From Dicyema japonicum (Eukaryota > Dicyemida > Rhombozoa > Dicyemidae), in contig RDEW01000069.1 of NCBI GenBank assembly GCA_011109175.1, positions 1 to 38,704 of the forward strand: a stretch of 38,704 nt of DNA, written 5' to 3'. The notes beneath the pieces are model-generated. The model saw nothing but the letters and a program-made list of their open reading frames with translations, was not told the DNA's origin and did no database searches. Each line of letters begins with the position of its first letter. The first letter of the stretch is position 1. Made by a program: the position numbers and the translations under genes. Positions 1 to 10,869 of this stretch are shown here, one piece after another.

Positions 1-960
1 GGGATAAATAAAAAATAAATAAATTACAGACTCTCACTGGCCGATAAACCTAAAATGAGAATTTTCATGAACTATGTAAATGTGGGCCGATGAGAAATTC
101 TTCTTGTGAATGTGGCGACACCTTGTAACCTCATTATGGAGGATTTCTTCAACCACATAGAACTCGGGGCTTTCGTGAACTCTGTCTGGACCAAGATTAT
201 GCCCAATCTGGTGGAAAAGTGAAAACAGTGGACAACCTCGGTAAACTACGGAGGCGAACCAGGAGGAAAATTTCGTGGAGAAAACTGGTAGAGCGGATAG
301 CAAAGACCAGAGCGCAAACGAAACTTTAAGCACCAATATGCTTTTGGATAACGCGGGAGTACTCTTAATAGCTTACTTAAACTAAACTCCCGAAATGAGA
401 TTATTGATATAGTCTGATGGTCCGCTTCTATCGGGGGTACCTAGATTGAGTATAGGACTGAAAATCTTATATCTACGCAACTCCTCTTTTAAAAAGATTT
501 TCAAAGGTGCGAACCTCTTGCACTATTTACCGAAGTCTGAATCTATTAGTTAACTTGCGAAGGGAGACGAAAAATTAAAAATATCTTATAGGGTCAGAGT
601 TACGCTGAAAAGGACAAAGGGAAGAAAAGTGAAAGACTTCTGTATCGGTTAACGTTGAGATGTTGTGGTTTAAGAAAGTATGAGAATTACGGGGAATTCA
701 CTTCATTTTTCCGGTTCTTCACCTGTCCAGGACAGGGTCTAGGCGTAAAACATGTACAAAGAGTTTACAACGATAATTGTACCCGATAATCTTCTGATTT
801 TATAAAAATAAATATCTGGTTCGAGACTATTTTCAAATATTGATCAACGATGACCTCACGTAATTGTTTTTTGTGGAAAACTTAAAGCTTATAAAATATA
901 TTGGTACAACAAATCAAAATGTATGAATGTGCATCAATAGATAACCACACAAGTTTACTC
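1..960. other. No supported gene
   Basis: AT-rich sequence. On the plus strand, around 105-200, a C-x-C-G group is followed in another frame by M-E-D-F and then E-x-x-A-F-V. This weakly recalls the cysteine-containing C-terminus of some LINE reverse transcriptases, but it is too short and frame-broken to call. Nothing else is recognised. Confidence 0.4.
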
Positions 961-969
961 AAATCATAG

Positions 970-1470
970 TCATGTAGAATCTGTTGACCCTTTCAAACAT
1001 GTTTGGCTCGTTGTAGTGTCATGCATTGGTTCTTCATAAATATTAAATTCACTGTCACAGGCATTGATAAAAACTGGAGGCTGTGCTATTACAGGGATGT
1101 CAACTGTCTCATCAATAGCAATAGAAAAGTGTTCAAATTTAGAGATGCAGCCTTCCACTGTTATTTCAAATCATCCGCCATTTCATCAATCCGTTCAGCA
1201 ACAGTGTTACTGGTCAATGAAATGCCCTTAAATAACTGTGCTTTCTGCGGGCACACGATATCAGTCGTTTTTACCATGCAATGCTTTATGAAATCTCCTT
1301 CACCTTAATATTTGCATCCATGTCGATCATTCGGCTGACTTCATAGCTTGCAATAACATTAGCTACATTGGCTTGCTCTATTTTTGCAGAACATACCTGT
1401 TGCTGTGTCAGCTTTGCTTTCAACTCATTGAGACATGAAACACGCATTAGGCCTTCCTATTTATCGCAAG
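970..1470 (-). pseudogene. hAT-superfamily transposase fossil (ZBED5/GTF2IRD2-like)
   Basis: Read on the minus strand, three frame pieces together follow the middle of the hAT transposases related to animal ZBED5 and GTF2IRD2 proteins. They are, in order: LNELKAKLTQQQ and ASYEVSRMI; then, after a frameshift near 1300, FIKHCM, CPQKAQLFKGISLTSNTVAERI and a stop in place of the expected Q after DDLK; then FEHFSIAIDETVDIPVIAQ, which covers the IALDESTD catalytic region (here AIDETVD), and PMHDTTTS. The order and spacing of motifs match the family, in which this segment holds the first catalytic aspartate. At least one frameshift and two stops make it non-functional. The zinc-finger N-terminus and dimerisation C-terminus are not seen nearby, and no terminal inverted repeats were found. 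It is an old DNA-transposon remnant; the family call is fairly secure. Confidence 0.8.
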
Positions 1471-2774
1471 ATCGACAGTTAGTTTCATAATATTTTTTTA
1501 AGTTGTATTATTTTGGTGAGGCAATGCTGTTATTGAAAACTAAGCAATGTATCTATGCATTATCCATTATACAAAAGAACTGCAGTTCACATTTTTCTTA
1601 AAATGGCCGGCACGAAAAATGATCATTTGCTCTCCCCCACTCCACTGGAGGGATTTCCACAACTGCAAGTATGGACGTCTTTTACCCTTTATGTTGATTC
1701 CGTGTGGACTCTTTCTGTAGAAATGTATACTGGATACACTTAGTTGGTTGTTTACATTAACTTCTTTCTCGGTGTATCCGGGGTTAATAATAATATGTGT
1801 AATGTACGTAAACGCTCAGTGCTCTGCCAAACAGGTGGAAGCACGTACATGTAGGTCAGCATCGTTGTTTGTATATAAGGGCGAGCATAAAGTTTAAGTG
1901 TATGAACGTCTTCTGACCACGTAGAACGCTTATAACTCGCCTGTCAAATTTACGACATTGACAGAAATCGACTGCTTTTCTCTGGTGGTCTATTCTAATG
2001 AAGAGAGAATAACCATCCCTGTCGCCGACTATATAACACGCCTGCTTTAAGAGAGCCACGTGATTGATATTCCTGCTCTAAATAGCAACGTTGAGCAGAG
2101 TCCCGATTAAGAAAGGGGCTAAGTCAATCAACAAATAAAATAGTAAATGTCCTAACTGGTCGCCTTATGGCTCACTTGTTTTGGATTTGAATTGTGTTGG
2201 AAGAAGGTCTGTTTGTAAGATTATTCATAAGAAATTTACAATTCTGTTGAATTTTCTGGTTTTGACAGGGCAAGCCTCAATTATTGAATCTCAAAGAGTG
2301 TTATCAAATGACGAATGCTGTCAATGCCAGGTTCAACAAGAATTCTAAAGCCAAACAGTATGGAGGCGAATAATAGTTCGAAATGAGGAACCAACTGGTT
2401 TGGGACACTCGTGTATTGAAGCGCTGTAAACGCAAAGGGAAAAAATACTTCCCACGTGGTAAAAAGTATTTACGTTTCCTAAACCCGATTAGTAATAAAC
2501 AGTAAACGACTATCTATTTTACTGCTATAATTTTTTATTTTACAGATCAATCGCCACGTCATCAAAAAACCTACTTTTCAAGTCTTCCGTGCCGACATGG
2601 ACTCTTTCCAATTTACTTCATATCTGTCCATAATTTGGATACTCTAAAGAGGTTTTTCAACACAAAAAACTGAGAATATGCCCTTATTAGCACGTCAATC
2701 GAAAACTTTAATATTTTAATAACATCGGAACTCATGATATTCAAACAATAAAGAGAGCCTGTCGCAATTTTTTA
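1471..2774. other. No supported gene
   Basis: Short open frames only, none with recognisable composition or motifs on either strand. No repeats shared with the rest of the window were noticed. Confidence 0.4.
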
Positions 2775-3560
2775 TTTTGAAATTATCGGAAGTCGAGCAG
2801 CCTCCCCAGCTTTCAACGCGGAACCAGCAAATCCCGACTGGGAAAGTTGTCGGTAAGAGCCCCATTCAAATTCAAGCATTTCCCCCCAAGAGAAGGGGAA
2901 GACAGTTACCCCGTCTAGACGCTTCCATCTCCACGATCCAGGCCCATCGGTTCCAGAGACGACGTGAATCCAGGCGCCTCAAGAGAGCGCTTTACAACTC
3001 CGTTGATGGCTGCATGCCTCAGAACCGGTCTTACAGACGGCAAGAGAGCGGGTGAAATCTTTTGCAGTCCACAACAGATCTACAACGGTATGGATGAGGC
3101 AGGCACAGGTCGATTGACAATGATGAAATTGCGTTCACTCAAGCAAAGCTATGAGGGGAAGAGGCTGCCAGAATGCAAGCCCTACGATGCAAGTCTTCCG
3201 TTTCCATAAGGGTCGAATGAGTATTGTTGTACAGAATGTTGGTCCAGTTCCTCAGTAGGTGCACATCATGGGGATTCTCTGAAAGCCATCGACCAGCTCT
3301 TCAACCCATCAACAATTTTGTCGTCCGGGGCTGACTTGCAGAAATCTAAAGAATGTTCTGGATGAGAACGCGTTGCACGATAAAAATGACATGAAGGATG
3401 GTAAGGAAACATCCACAACAGAAGTTAGGTCGATGCCCCCAAATCTGACGGGTAAGACAGCTTGCTTAAATCCAATGTTGTCGAAATTTATATTCACAAT
3501 CTCTTCAATACTCTTGGAATGTTGAAATTCTCCATGCTTTCCTGAAAGAGGTAGAATGAT
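2775..3560 (-). pseudogene. Fossil of an RT-bearing mobile-element protein, C-terminal half
   Basis: On the minus strand, 5' to 3', the pieces are: GFKQAVLPVRFGGIDL (compare the common 'QASLPVRLGGLGI' block), a segment with DGLKSWSMAF, ILAASSPHSFA-stop-VNAI (compare 'LLAVSSPHSGAWLNALP'), RPVLRHAAINGVVKRSLEAP, LEPMGLDRGDGS, then GVTVFPFSWGEMLEFEW and SALKAGEAA. This motif order is that of a large family of reverse-transcriptase proteins common in marine invertebrate genomes, in the part downstream of the RT domain. I recognise the pattern but cannot name the LINE clade with confidence. Frameshifts fall near 3290, 3130 and 2890, with several stops, so it is dead. Further pieces of the same family lie at 5030, 6513, 6672, 14500 and 24800 of this window. 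Confidence 0.65.
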
Positions 3561-5029
3561 TCCGCTTCCGGACAGAAAGATTATATGTATTTTTTATTTG
3601 AATTATTAAACGAATTAACATAATTTTTTGCATCGGAAACCTCTGTCTTCTATCATTTCGCGTGAATGTACGTCTTACAGAACCATAGCATCGAAATCTG
3701 ATATTCAGCTAACTTGGATACCTCTTGTAGTCCCTAAAAGTTATTTTTATATTATTCTATGCCCACGCATTGATGATAGTCTAATCCCTCAAAAAAGTCG
3801 ATTGCGGACAATCAGACACACAGGGAGACACACAAATTTAAAATTTTTTATAAAATTACAAAACTGGGAGTATATAGTCAATTAAAAAATAAGCGTCCGA
3901 CGTCAAAACTTTTTTGACTATATTAACGGAGACTTTTTTTCCTGGCGAGATTTGTATTCCATTCAGTCATTTTTAAATCAATTTTCTGCTCTCATTTCAG
4001 TTTTGAATGTCAGTCTGAGGGATAAGAAGTAATCCTCAGTTTCTAGTATTCTTCACCCTCTCATCTTTTATCCTCTTCTTTGGTTAGTAAATTTGTAAAG
4101 TCAGGTTAATACTTAAGCTTTTATCGCTTCTGCCTATGACTGATTATAAGTATTTCTCAGGTATATAATAAATGATTCAAGTAAGACACTCATGAATCAT
4201 GAGTTTTCTCTTCACTAAGGTTAACAATCAACCGACATAATTGAAATATATTTTTGTACATCGCTAGAGCTTCTTAAGGTATTCTACACCACTATTATAG
4301 GTAATTTCTATGAAACAACGATTTTCTTAATAAATTACTAAAATTATTTGGGGGTTTATCTTACAGCACTTCCGAATCGTACTTGAAAGCGGAAACTGTT
4401 AGCTCACCAAGGTTAAAATATATTATAGGAATTCGCATTATGGAAGTTTTTAAATTTATAAAGAATGATTTAATTCAACTTTAAAAATTCTGGATTTTTC
4501 AATCAAAATTTTACCTTTCTTGGACCTGAATCAATCATGCGTCTCATTTCAGAACTACGTTCCTCAAAGATTATTCCGGTGAGGATTCCTAAGGTCTCAC
4601 TTCCTTTAGTCCAAAAGCCATCTCCAATACGATCGAGGATACCCTTCGGACAAACTTGATACTGTACTTGATGTGTCTGCTCAGTTTTGCCCGTTATGAG
4701 TTGGGACTCACTCGAGAGTGTCACGGAAGGTACTAACTCGCTGTTAACTTGAAGAGTAACATCAGTATTTTATGGAAGGAACTCATTTCCCTGACTACCA
4801 TACTTTTAACAAATACGGGAGACACAAAGTTCGAACAAGGAAGTATAAGTTCTCCGCCTCAAGACAACTGTTCGTCCAAAGTTGTTCGAAGGTAGGACTC
4901 ATGCAGTCATCATTGCACTTTCTTCAAGTGGACCGTGAAAACCAACTTTCTAGACCTACAGTATTTCGTTGAAGTACTCAATACCCCGATATCCAACACC
5001 ACCGCACAATTTGCTCCCTGTAACTCTCC
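3561..5029. other. No supported gene
   Basis: AT-rich. A 73-residue minus-strand open frame at 4503-4724 shows no family signature. No tandem repeat or RNA gene is seen. Confidence 0.4.
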
Positions 5030-5184
5030 CCGTCGATGTTAGTTCCCTGAGCCTATTAATCGTTGAAATACTCCCTTTAATAGTGAATTTAGGCCCCAAT
5101 AGCAGTGGCGTTCTCGACGGAATGAAACCTGGTTATCTGAAAGACCTCGGAGGACCCCCGTATATTGTCTTCCGCGATTTGTAA
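5030..5184 (+). pseudogene. Fragment of the same RT protein family, just before the RT domain
   Basis: A plus-strand frame gives PNSSGVLDGMKPGYLKDL followed by a stop at 5182. It matches the 'SSGGPDGLRPQHLKDL' block that precedes the RT fingers in the family described at 2775-3560. The GPDG core has decayed to VLDG. The rest of the RT is not recognisable downstream. It is an isolated, truncated fragment; the family assignment rests on one motif. Confidence 0.5.
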
Positions 5185-6512
5185 ATATTGATTCTATCCC
5201 TGTCAGAAGCTGGTTTATAATTAAATTATGACTAAACCCCTCATTATTCCTTCTTAATAGCAGTCTCAACATACAGAGGCCTACATTACTCTCCCTGCAC
5301 ATCCCTCGTCACACGTTCTGTGATACCCTTGTCAGGAGGACTCTACACTCCATCCCCAAATTCTCTATTGACAAGGACATCGTCAACACAGGTGAAGCCT
5401 GGAACTTTAATAACCTGTTCTTTCCTTCACCCCTGAACACTCAAAGAAGCCTGAACGATTCGAAGATCTATAGTGCATCTAACCAACACTGCCGTGCTTG
5501 TTTATTGTGGGAGGCGTCTTCCGAAGGTAGAGTCCGGCTCAACGCCACTCCATGTGGAGTTTACATAACCTTTTTGGATTATGAATACGTTAAATTGGAA
5601 TCTCATTATGACTAGGATTGAAAGTCTGGGTACCGTATCCATGCGATTCGACCATCTTCCCTTTAAAGCTAGGAAACCTCTCGTAAGGACGTCACCTGCA
5701 CCGACACTTTCGCCCATAGCAATATACATCAAAATTCCTCAAGAGCCACCGAGAAGGCCGAGAGATCAAAACGTGGAATATTATACCCGACGATGTTTTG
5801 ATTGTTCCAACGTCCGGTTCCCTTGCGCATCAACGCTCGAAGTTAGATTAAAAAACGCACTGGAGATATCCACACTGGAGAAAATTGGATTTAAAAACGC
5901 ACTGGAGATGTCCTGATCTCTGAATTTATCGCAGCAATAATTGTTGAATCTGTGAACAAATAACCCTGGATATATCAGAAAGAGTTAGTCAACGTCTAAC
6001 CAAGGTATATCCATTCCCATGATAAGAGTAAGAGCACCATTTCCAACTATACATCCATTCATATCCGCCATTGTGGGAACACATCCGCTTGAGTAGGGAA
6101 GGGAATGATGCAAATGACAGTCTTTTAAAACCCTCTCAGAATTTTAGCAATTTCCTAAAAAAAGTTGAGGACCATCACGGAATACTATGTCTCAACCATT
6201 ACTTCTTGGAGAACTGTCTCGAATACTTGTTGACTTGGTTATGCCAGATTTTTAATATAATCTCAATTTTGGCAAATTATGAGCGAAGAAGATTCAAGTA
6301 TTATTTTCGAGATTTGTGGATGTTTGCTATGGGGAATGCATAAGCCAGGCAGCTAATCTAATTGATAAATTATTACAAGTCGGTAAGAAAAAAGACTACG
6401 TATAAATTTTCTGACAGCCACGTTTTAGCGAGTTGAAATAATAATATTTTTTAGTGAGAAAGTATATATTTTTTTTTAATAACAAAAATTTTTTTTAACA
6501 ATTAAACAAATG
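5185..6512. other. No supported gene; small internal repeat
   Basis: Mostly unassigned. At about 5848-5915 the string AACGCACTGGAGAT occurs twice with a period of roughly 42 bases and AT-rich spacers, a two-copy local duplication. Open frames here (for example 5581-5916 plus and 5502-5732 minus) have no recognised domain. The AT-rich block at 6360-6510 separates this stretch from the inverted repeat pair that follows. Confidence 0.4.
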
Positions 6513-6612
6513 TCAGTTGAGGAAGCCTGCTGCGTGGATTGCGAACGAGTTCCCTCGGAGTATGGCTATTCCAATCTTTTGTCTTAGCCATAACCCTTCT
6601 CGTTGATCCCTT
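6513..6612 (-). pseudogene. C-terminal end of RT-family element, copy 1
   Basis: A minus-strand frame reads KRDQREGLWLRQKIGIAILR, then GNSFAIHAAGFLN and a stop near 6515. The core L-R-Q-K-I-x-x-A-I-L-R-G-N-S resembles the 'FLRQRISLAIQRGNA' C-terminus of the RT family seen at 2775-3560. It is almost identical to the copy at 14500, and the differences (R/Q, I/M, A/S) leave the frame open in both, which supports real coding origin. The 5' end is truncated at about 6612 against AT-rich DNA. Confidence 0.6.
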
Positions 6613-6671
6613 TTAAAAATAATTACTGTAATTAAAATTATGCTTTATTAAAAAATTATTTTTAAATTATA

Positions 6672-6760
6672 TTCGCGTGAGTACAGCAGGTTATGTGGGC
6701 GAATCTCGCTCGCCATTCTGAGAGGGAATAGCCACGCAGCCAGGGCGTACGCTGTAAGAC
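6672..6760 (+). pseudogene. C-terminal end of RT-family element, copy 2, inverted
   Basis: A plus-strand frame reads YSREYSRLCGRISLAILRGN and continues SHAARAYAVR. It shares I-[SG]-[LM]-A-I-L-R-G-N-S with the minus-strand copy 60 bases away, so two copies of one protein end converge head-on here. The DNA likewise shows an inverted match of GCTGCGTGG and CTATTCC with the neighbour. It is a truncated fragment with no stop-defined 3' UTR visible. Confidence 0.5.
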
Positions 6761-6844
6761 CTTTTTGTCTATTTTATTCTGTTTTAACTATACAAAAATT
6801 ATTCGCATATGTCCAACAAAAAGCAATGTCTTGTATAATGTTTT

Positions 6845-7210
6845 CGAATTCATAATTTCATTTTCCTGAAATAACCATTTAGATGTTTTCGCCATGTCCT
6901 TCTGTGCTTATTTCGTTCGCCATTAAACACAACCTCACATTCTAGTGTATAAATTACAAGCTGTAAACCGCTCAACATTCTGGGTATGTTACTCGTTGCC
7001 GTATCCACAGAGTTGTAGCTGTGATGGACTCGCAGATGATCAAATGCCAGTCTAAGGAAATTTGTGGAATATCCCCTCCAACAGTCCAATACGAGGATCG
7101 ATCATGTCTCCACATTTGTAAGATTGGTATGGTCAGAGTCTCCATATTTATATTGAGGATTGCTTCAAAAAAACATTGTTTAGTTTCTCTGCATGTCCCC
7201 CTTAATACCC
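6845..7210 (-). pseudogene. Merlin / IS1016-type (DDE) transposase fossil
   Basis: On the minus strand, one frame gives RGTCRETKQCFFEAI and METLTIPILQMW. After a frameshift near 7105 a second frame gives LDCWRGYS, FDHLRVHHSYNSVD, TSNIPRMLSGLQ and RR-x-W. This is the order of the Merlin/IS1595-group catalytic core: 'R-x-T-K-C-F', 'TL...I', 'TDCWRGY' with the second catalytic D, 'H-x-x-VNHS-x-x-FVD', then 'HTQ-x-IE-R-x-W'. The last catalytic residue region has decayed (TSNIPRML in place of TQ-x-IERxW). One frameshift and the missing N-terminus show it is dead. No flanking inverted repeats were found. Confidence 0.7.
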
Positions 7211-8690
7211 ATTGCTCAGATAATATTCACACTCTTGTGAGATTTGATCGCTTCTGTGTGATTTTGGGGCAGGTTGAATAATTTAATTACTTGGTTCATT
7301 AGCAGGAAAAATAGCGTGAAATATTTAATGAGTAATTATTAGGGCGGAAATTGTCCTATTTGAATGTTAATTAACGATTTTATTTTTCCAGTCGAAATTG
7401 CTGATAAAATGGGTGAATAAATGAGAAATACAATTTGGAAATAATTTAGGCTAATAAAGCCCGCCTTTAAAATGTTATAAATTGAATAATTGTGTTTTGT
7501 GGATTTTCGTGTGTTTTATTGTCTTAAGTCTGGACCATAAGACAACCAGATCTCTGAGATCCAACGAGCCAGACACGACCATATGAAATGGTTGTTAGTG
7601 TCAGGTTTCCTCCACTTGAAGGGACTTGGGGGAATAAATAATAAATTACGGACCATAATGCAAATTACAGAAACGAATCTGCACAAAAAATATTCAATCT
7701 TATGCCAAAGTTTAGTGGGTTAATGTTTGCACGTCGTTGAACCATCCAGAATGTCAAGTCAATAGAATATGCCATGTTTCCGTAATAAAGGAAATTTAGA
7801 GTGAACTGGGAGTTTATCTTGAATACTCGGAATACAAACACACTGAGAATCGATTGAGAGTCGTAAAAGATGATTCTACACCAAATGTAGCGTGTGAGCT
7901 CATATAATTGTTTCTACGCAGAATTCTCGAATATATCAAAATAACAATTTGTGTATAAATATATGGGAGAATATAAAAGATCACAAATGTAGACTTGTCG
8001 AATTTGACACGTGTGAATATTGTTGAGACTCTCATCAGGAACACAATCAGTTTCGTCGATGGTTACCCTCATTTTCGAGCACTTATCATTTGTAATGAAT
8101 TCTATTGTGCTTGGGCCAAAAACTTTGACGTCACCCCAGAAATCGGTTGAATCAGATATTTCTTTCTTTTTTGCTTCTTTTGCTGCACGTTGCTGACTGT
8201 GTTCGTCTATTTTGATTTCTCGGTTCGTTGATGTATTTATATTGACTGATAAGATATCTCATCGAAATATACAAAAAAAACAATTCATCAAGGCACCTGA
8301 TCATTAACAAGTACTTTAAATCTCCTCCAATTCAGTGACTCAAGAATTATTTTACTGAATTCTAAATCAAAAATACCCTAATGCCGACTTTATTCATTCA
8401 GGGATACAATGATTTGCAAAGATCTGATTAGAAGGTTTGGATATTGGTGAATGAGATGCTCTCCATTTCATATTTGTGATTTTCGATGTCTCCTGAGTAA
8501 ATTATGGAAGGGGAAGAGAAGTTATATTAACCTTAAGGAGATGAAGAGAGTATAATTAATTCAAACTACTGCTAAGAGCCACGAGAATTGAATACGTCTA
8601 CCATGTTCTTTTTGAAGAGGATTCTTTTAAATAAACTCAAATTAAACTATTATAACCCCTAGATGGAAAATTACTACTCCTCCAATATAA
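7211..8690. other. No firm gene; intron-like spacers near 7280-7400
   Basis: Around 7270-7420 several 26-30 base GT...AG stretches (for example the GTTAATTAAC...TTTTCCAG stretch ending near 7392) sit between short open segments. The last would end in a stop that overlaps an AATAAA near 7415. Joined, they read A-E-I-V-L-F-E-F-E-I-A-D-K-M-G-E-stop, but I could not extend the frame 5', so I do not call a gene. The string CAGGTTGAATAATTTAAT at 7270 recurs at 9332. The rest is unassigned. Confidence 0.3.
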
Positions 8691-8696
8691 AACGCT

Positions 8697-8905
8697 TTTC
8701 GTGGAACAACCCTCCCGGTCGACTTACAAAACGATCTAAAAGCCGTGAAGAAAACATTGGCATCTGCTGACGACCTGGACACACTGAGGGACCTAGCTAA
8801 GAACAGAAGAGCTTGGAGCAACGAACTAATTCTCTTATATTTTTTCTGCACATGCGGGGCTATAAATATTATGGCTCTCGTGAAAGTGTTAATAATAATA
8901 ATAAA
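8697..8905 (+). pseudogene. LINE C-terminal fragment with (TAA)n tail
   Basis: The plus frame reads FRGTTLPVDLQNDL, then SADDLDTLRDLAKNRRAW. It resembles the 'LR-x-LA-x-(D/N)R-x-x-W' ending common at the C-terminus of many LINE RT proteins. About 60 bases further on lies TTAATAATAATAATAA, a typical microsatellite-type LINE tail. The 5' end is truncated near 8690. The tail abuts the tail of an opposite-strand LINE end. Confidence 0.45.
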
Positions 8906-9005
8906 ACCCCTGGAACACAGAAAGATGAAAAAGTTATCGTCTAATTAAGTGATCCCGGTGTCAGTGCATCTCCTTATTTTCCAGCCTTGTTTGGAATTTT
9001 TCACG
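8906..9005 (-). pseudogene. LINE A-family 3' end, short relic
   Basis: On the minus strand the frame ends ACTGACACCGGGATCACTTAA (T-D-T-G-I-T-stop). A 3' UTR with GTGTTCC and GGGGTT follows, as in the relic at 38268. The GIT-stop ending is the hallmark of the LINE A family (see 25999-29025). Only about 100 bases survive. Confidence 0.5.
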
Positions 9006-9717
9006 TGCCCAAATGGGAGAAGGTTTGTGTTCAAATTTAAGAGCAAACTAAGAAATCAATAACAATTATTGTTTAATTATTATTTTAAATATTTAATTAA
9101 TTTAAAAAAAATAAATAAAAACTGAGTTTATTAAAGAAAGGTTTGTTGTTATTATAAGGTTTGATTATAGCCTACATGCATTGAGTACGCAATTGGAGTT
9201 ACTTCTCATGATCGCGAGCCCAATGTTCTGGAAGAGCCATCGCGTCATTATAGTTCACCTTTCCGATCAACCTGATAAACTCAGTAACCTAAATAGAGGG
9301 CTGTGGTCATTGGGAGATGACAGTGAATAATCAGGTTGAATAATTTAATCACTTCAAGTAATACATTTCTAAGGTAGAACTGACGTGAAAAAATATATTT
9401 AGTCCCATTTCTTTGAATGAACAAATTTAGATGTTGAAATTAAAATTCATAAATTATAGAAAGACAAGTCCCTTCTAGTATACAAGCCCATCCAGAACCA
9501 GAAAAAATGTCACATTTTTGGAGTTGGGTAACTCCTATATAAGGACAATAGAGACAAGGTTAGTTGGCGCATTATAATGCTAGTATTTGACGATAATATT
9601 CAATTTAAATAAAATTTATAATCATTAATTCCTACTGAGGTGCGATTCTTACACCTAATATCGTCTCTATTAATAATTTCCAGGATTAATCTAAACGATT
9701 TTTCTGTTTGATGAAGT
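9006..9717. other. No supported gene
   Basis: Very AT-rich from 9060 to 9120. Contains one copy of a 23-base repeat (9332-9354) also present at 7270, and one copy of a 20-base direct repeat (9617-9636) also at 10860. No coding or RNA signal is recognised. Confidence 0.4.
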
Positions 9718-9965
9718 GTGGTCATGGGCGCAGTGTAACGAGTGACGGGCAAAAGGCTTGATGGCTCCTAGTTCGGATCTCGCTGCTGTACATTCATCTA
9801 CGATGCTTTGGCTTGACTAGTGACGCCATCATTAATCAACATCTCACTGCGGAACCGGATCGTCTACAAGAGGACTCACACCCCAGAAAAAGAGAAGTGA
9901 AGAGCATTCCTTGGTTCTCCCTCATAGATTAGTTATGATAACTGCTCTTTACTTAAAATAAAGTG
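9718..9965 (+). repeat. Possible tRNA-derived SINE
   Basis: GGGCGCAGTGTAACGAG near 9727 looks like a Pol III A box. AGTTCGGATCTC about 44 bases later looks like a B box, at the spacing of a tRNA. A body of about 180 bases follows, ending in TAGATTAGTTATGATAACTG and an A-rich end. That end is loosely similar to the ends of the repeats at 10480 and 20100. The cloverleaf itself folds poorly, so this is tentative. Confidence 0.3.
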
Positions 9966-10479
9966 TGTGCCCCTTCTGGGAGGAGCTATAACTAATACGG
10001 CTCTTCGTAAAGTGCAGTGTCGATGAATTTAATCCATCAGTAAGGGATGTCGCCTATATCGACTCTATCCCCTACTAACATCATCGAAATCGCGGTGAAG
10101 GGGTCCTCAACTGCAGAAAAAGCGGAATCATTTCCGGAAATGACTTGCTCTATTGTTACGTCCCTTGAATAGTGTTGACCGCATGGAAACATGGATCACA
10201 TAAGCTAAGTGATCCAACAGAATAATACTTCGAGTCATGGAAATTCGTTGATGAAACGAAAATTCTAAGGATTACAGGAAGATCAAATTAACTGATAGAA
10301 AATCCCTTAGTGATGGAACCAGCACCGCCTTGCCTGCAAGTTATTTGGAGCTGTTCCCTTGATTTAGACCTAGCCCAACGCCAATCCAAGCGGACCACTG
10401 GGAACGTTTCTAGACGAAGATTCCTTTAAATTGGAGTTTCACTACGTCTTGGACTTAATTTTGCGTAGAACATCCGTGC

Positions 10480-10707
10480 CAGATCGACTATGGTCTGCCT
10501 CTACTCGCCTGTAGGTGGAATAAAATATGTAATGATAATTTGGACCTACATCTCCCCCTCTCTTGAAGTGGAAGTCTGGAATAGACTATTGGAGTTTGGA
10601 TTCAGTCGGCACAAGCAGACCTTTCCCTTAGATTCCTTCACTAGATTAATTAGTTGTGACTGTCTGTGCAGGGCTCACCAACAAGACTAAAGTGAAATAA
10701 ATAATGT
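10480..10707 (+). repeat. Interspersed repeat shared with 20090-20290
   Basis: This segment and the one at about 20105-20290 share CGGCACAAGCAGAC, then TTCCTT, TAGATTAAT-[TC]-AGTTGTGAC and an AATAAATAA end, with related sequence upstream (ACCTAC-x-TCTCC...GAAGT-x-GAAG). It is a short interspersed repeat of non-coding appearance; the copies are perhaps 70-75% alike by eye. The bases between 9966 and 10480 hold nothing I recognise. Confidence 0.5.
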
Positions 10708-10869
10708 TATCCGAATAGTTGAATCAATGTAAACAAAAGTGATACTTTAACTTTATTTTGAATGTTGCACGTGTAATTCATTTAAAGGGACTCACAGTGT
10801 CTTACAACATTGTTTTCGAATACTATTTTTTGTCCTCTCCTTATTTTTATGGCACGCTGTATAATCATT

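Noticed and set aside
34-336. 100-residue minus-strand open frame at the window start
   Set aside because: No motif, no splice support; the opposite strand has only a faint C-x-C-G pattern. Probably chance.
2777-3209. Plus-strand basic, proline-containing frames
   Set aside because: The minus strand of the same DNA carries an ordered set of RT-family motifs, so these are shadows.
4503-4724. 73-residue minus-strand frame with even composition
   Set aside because: No recognised family, no flanking exons that extend it.
4825-4840. GTTCGAAC-type B box as a possible tRNA gene
   Set aside because: No A box at the right distance and no foldable arms.
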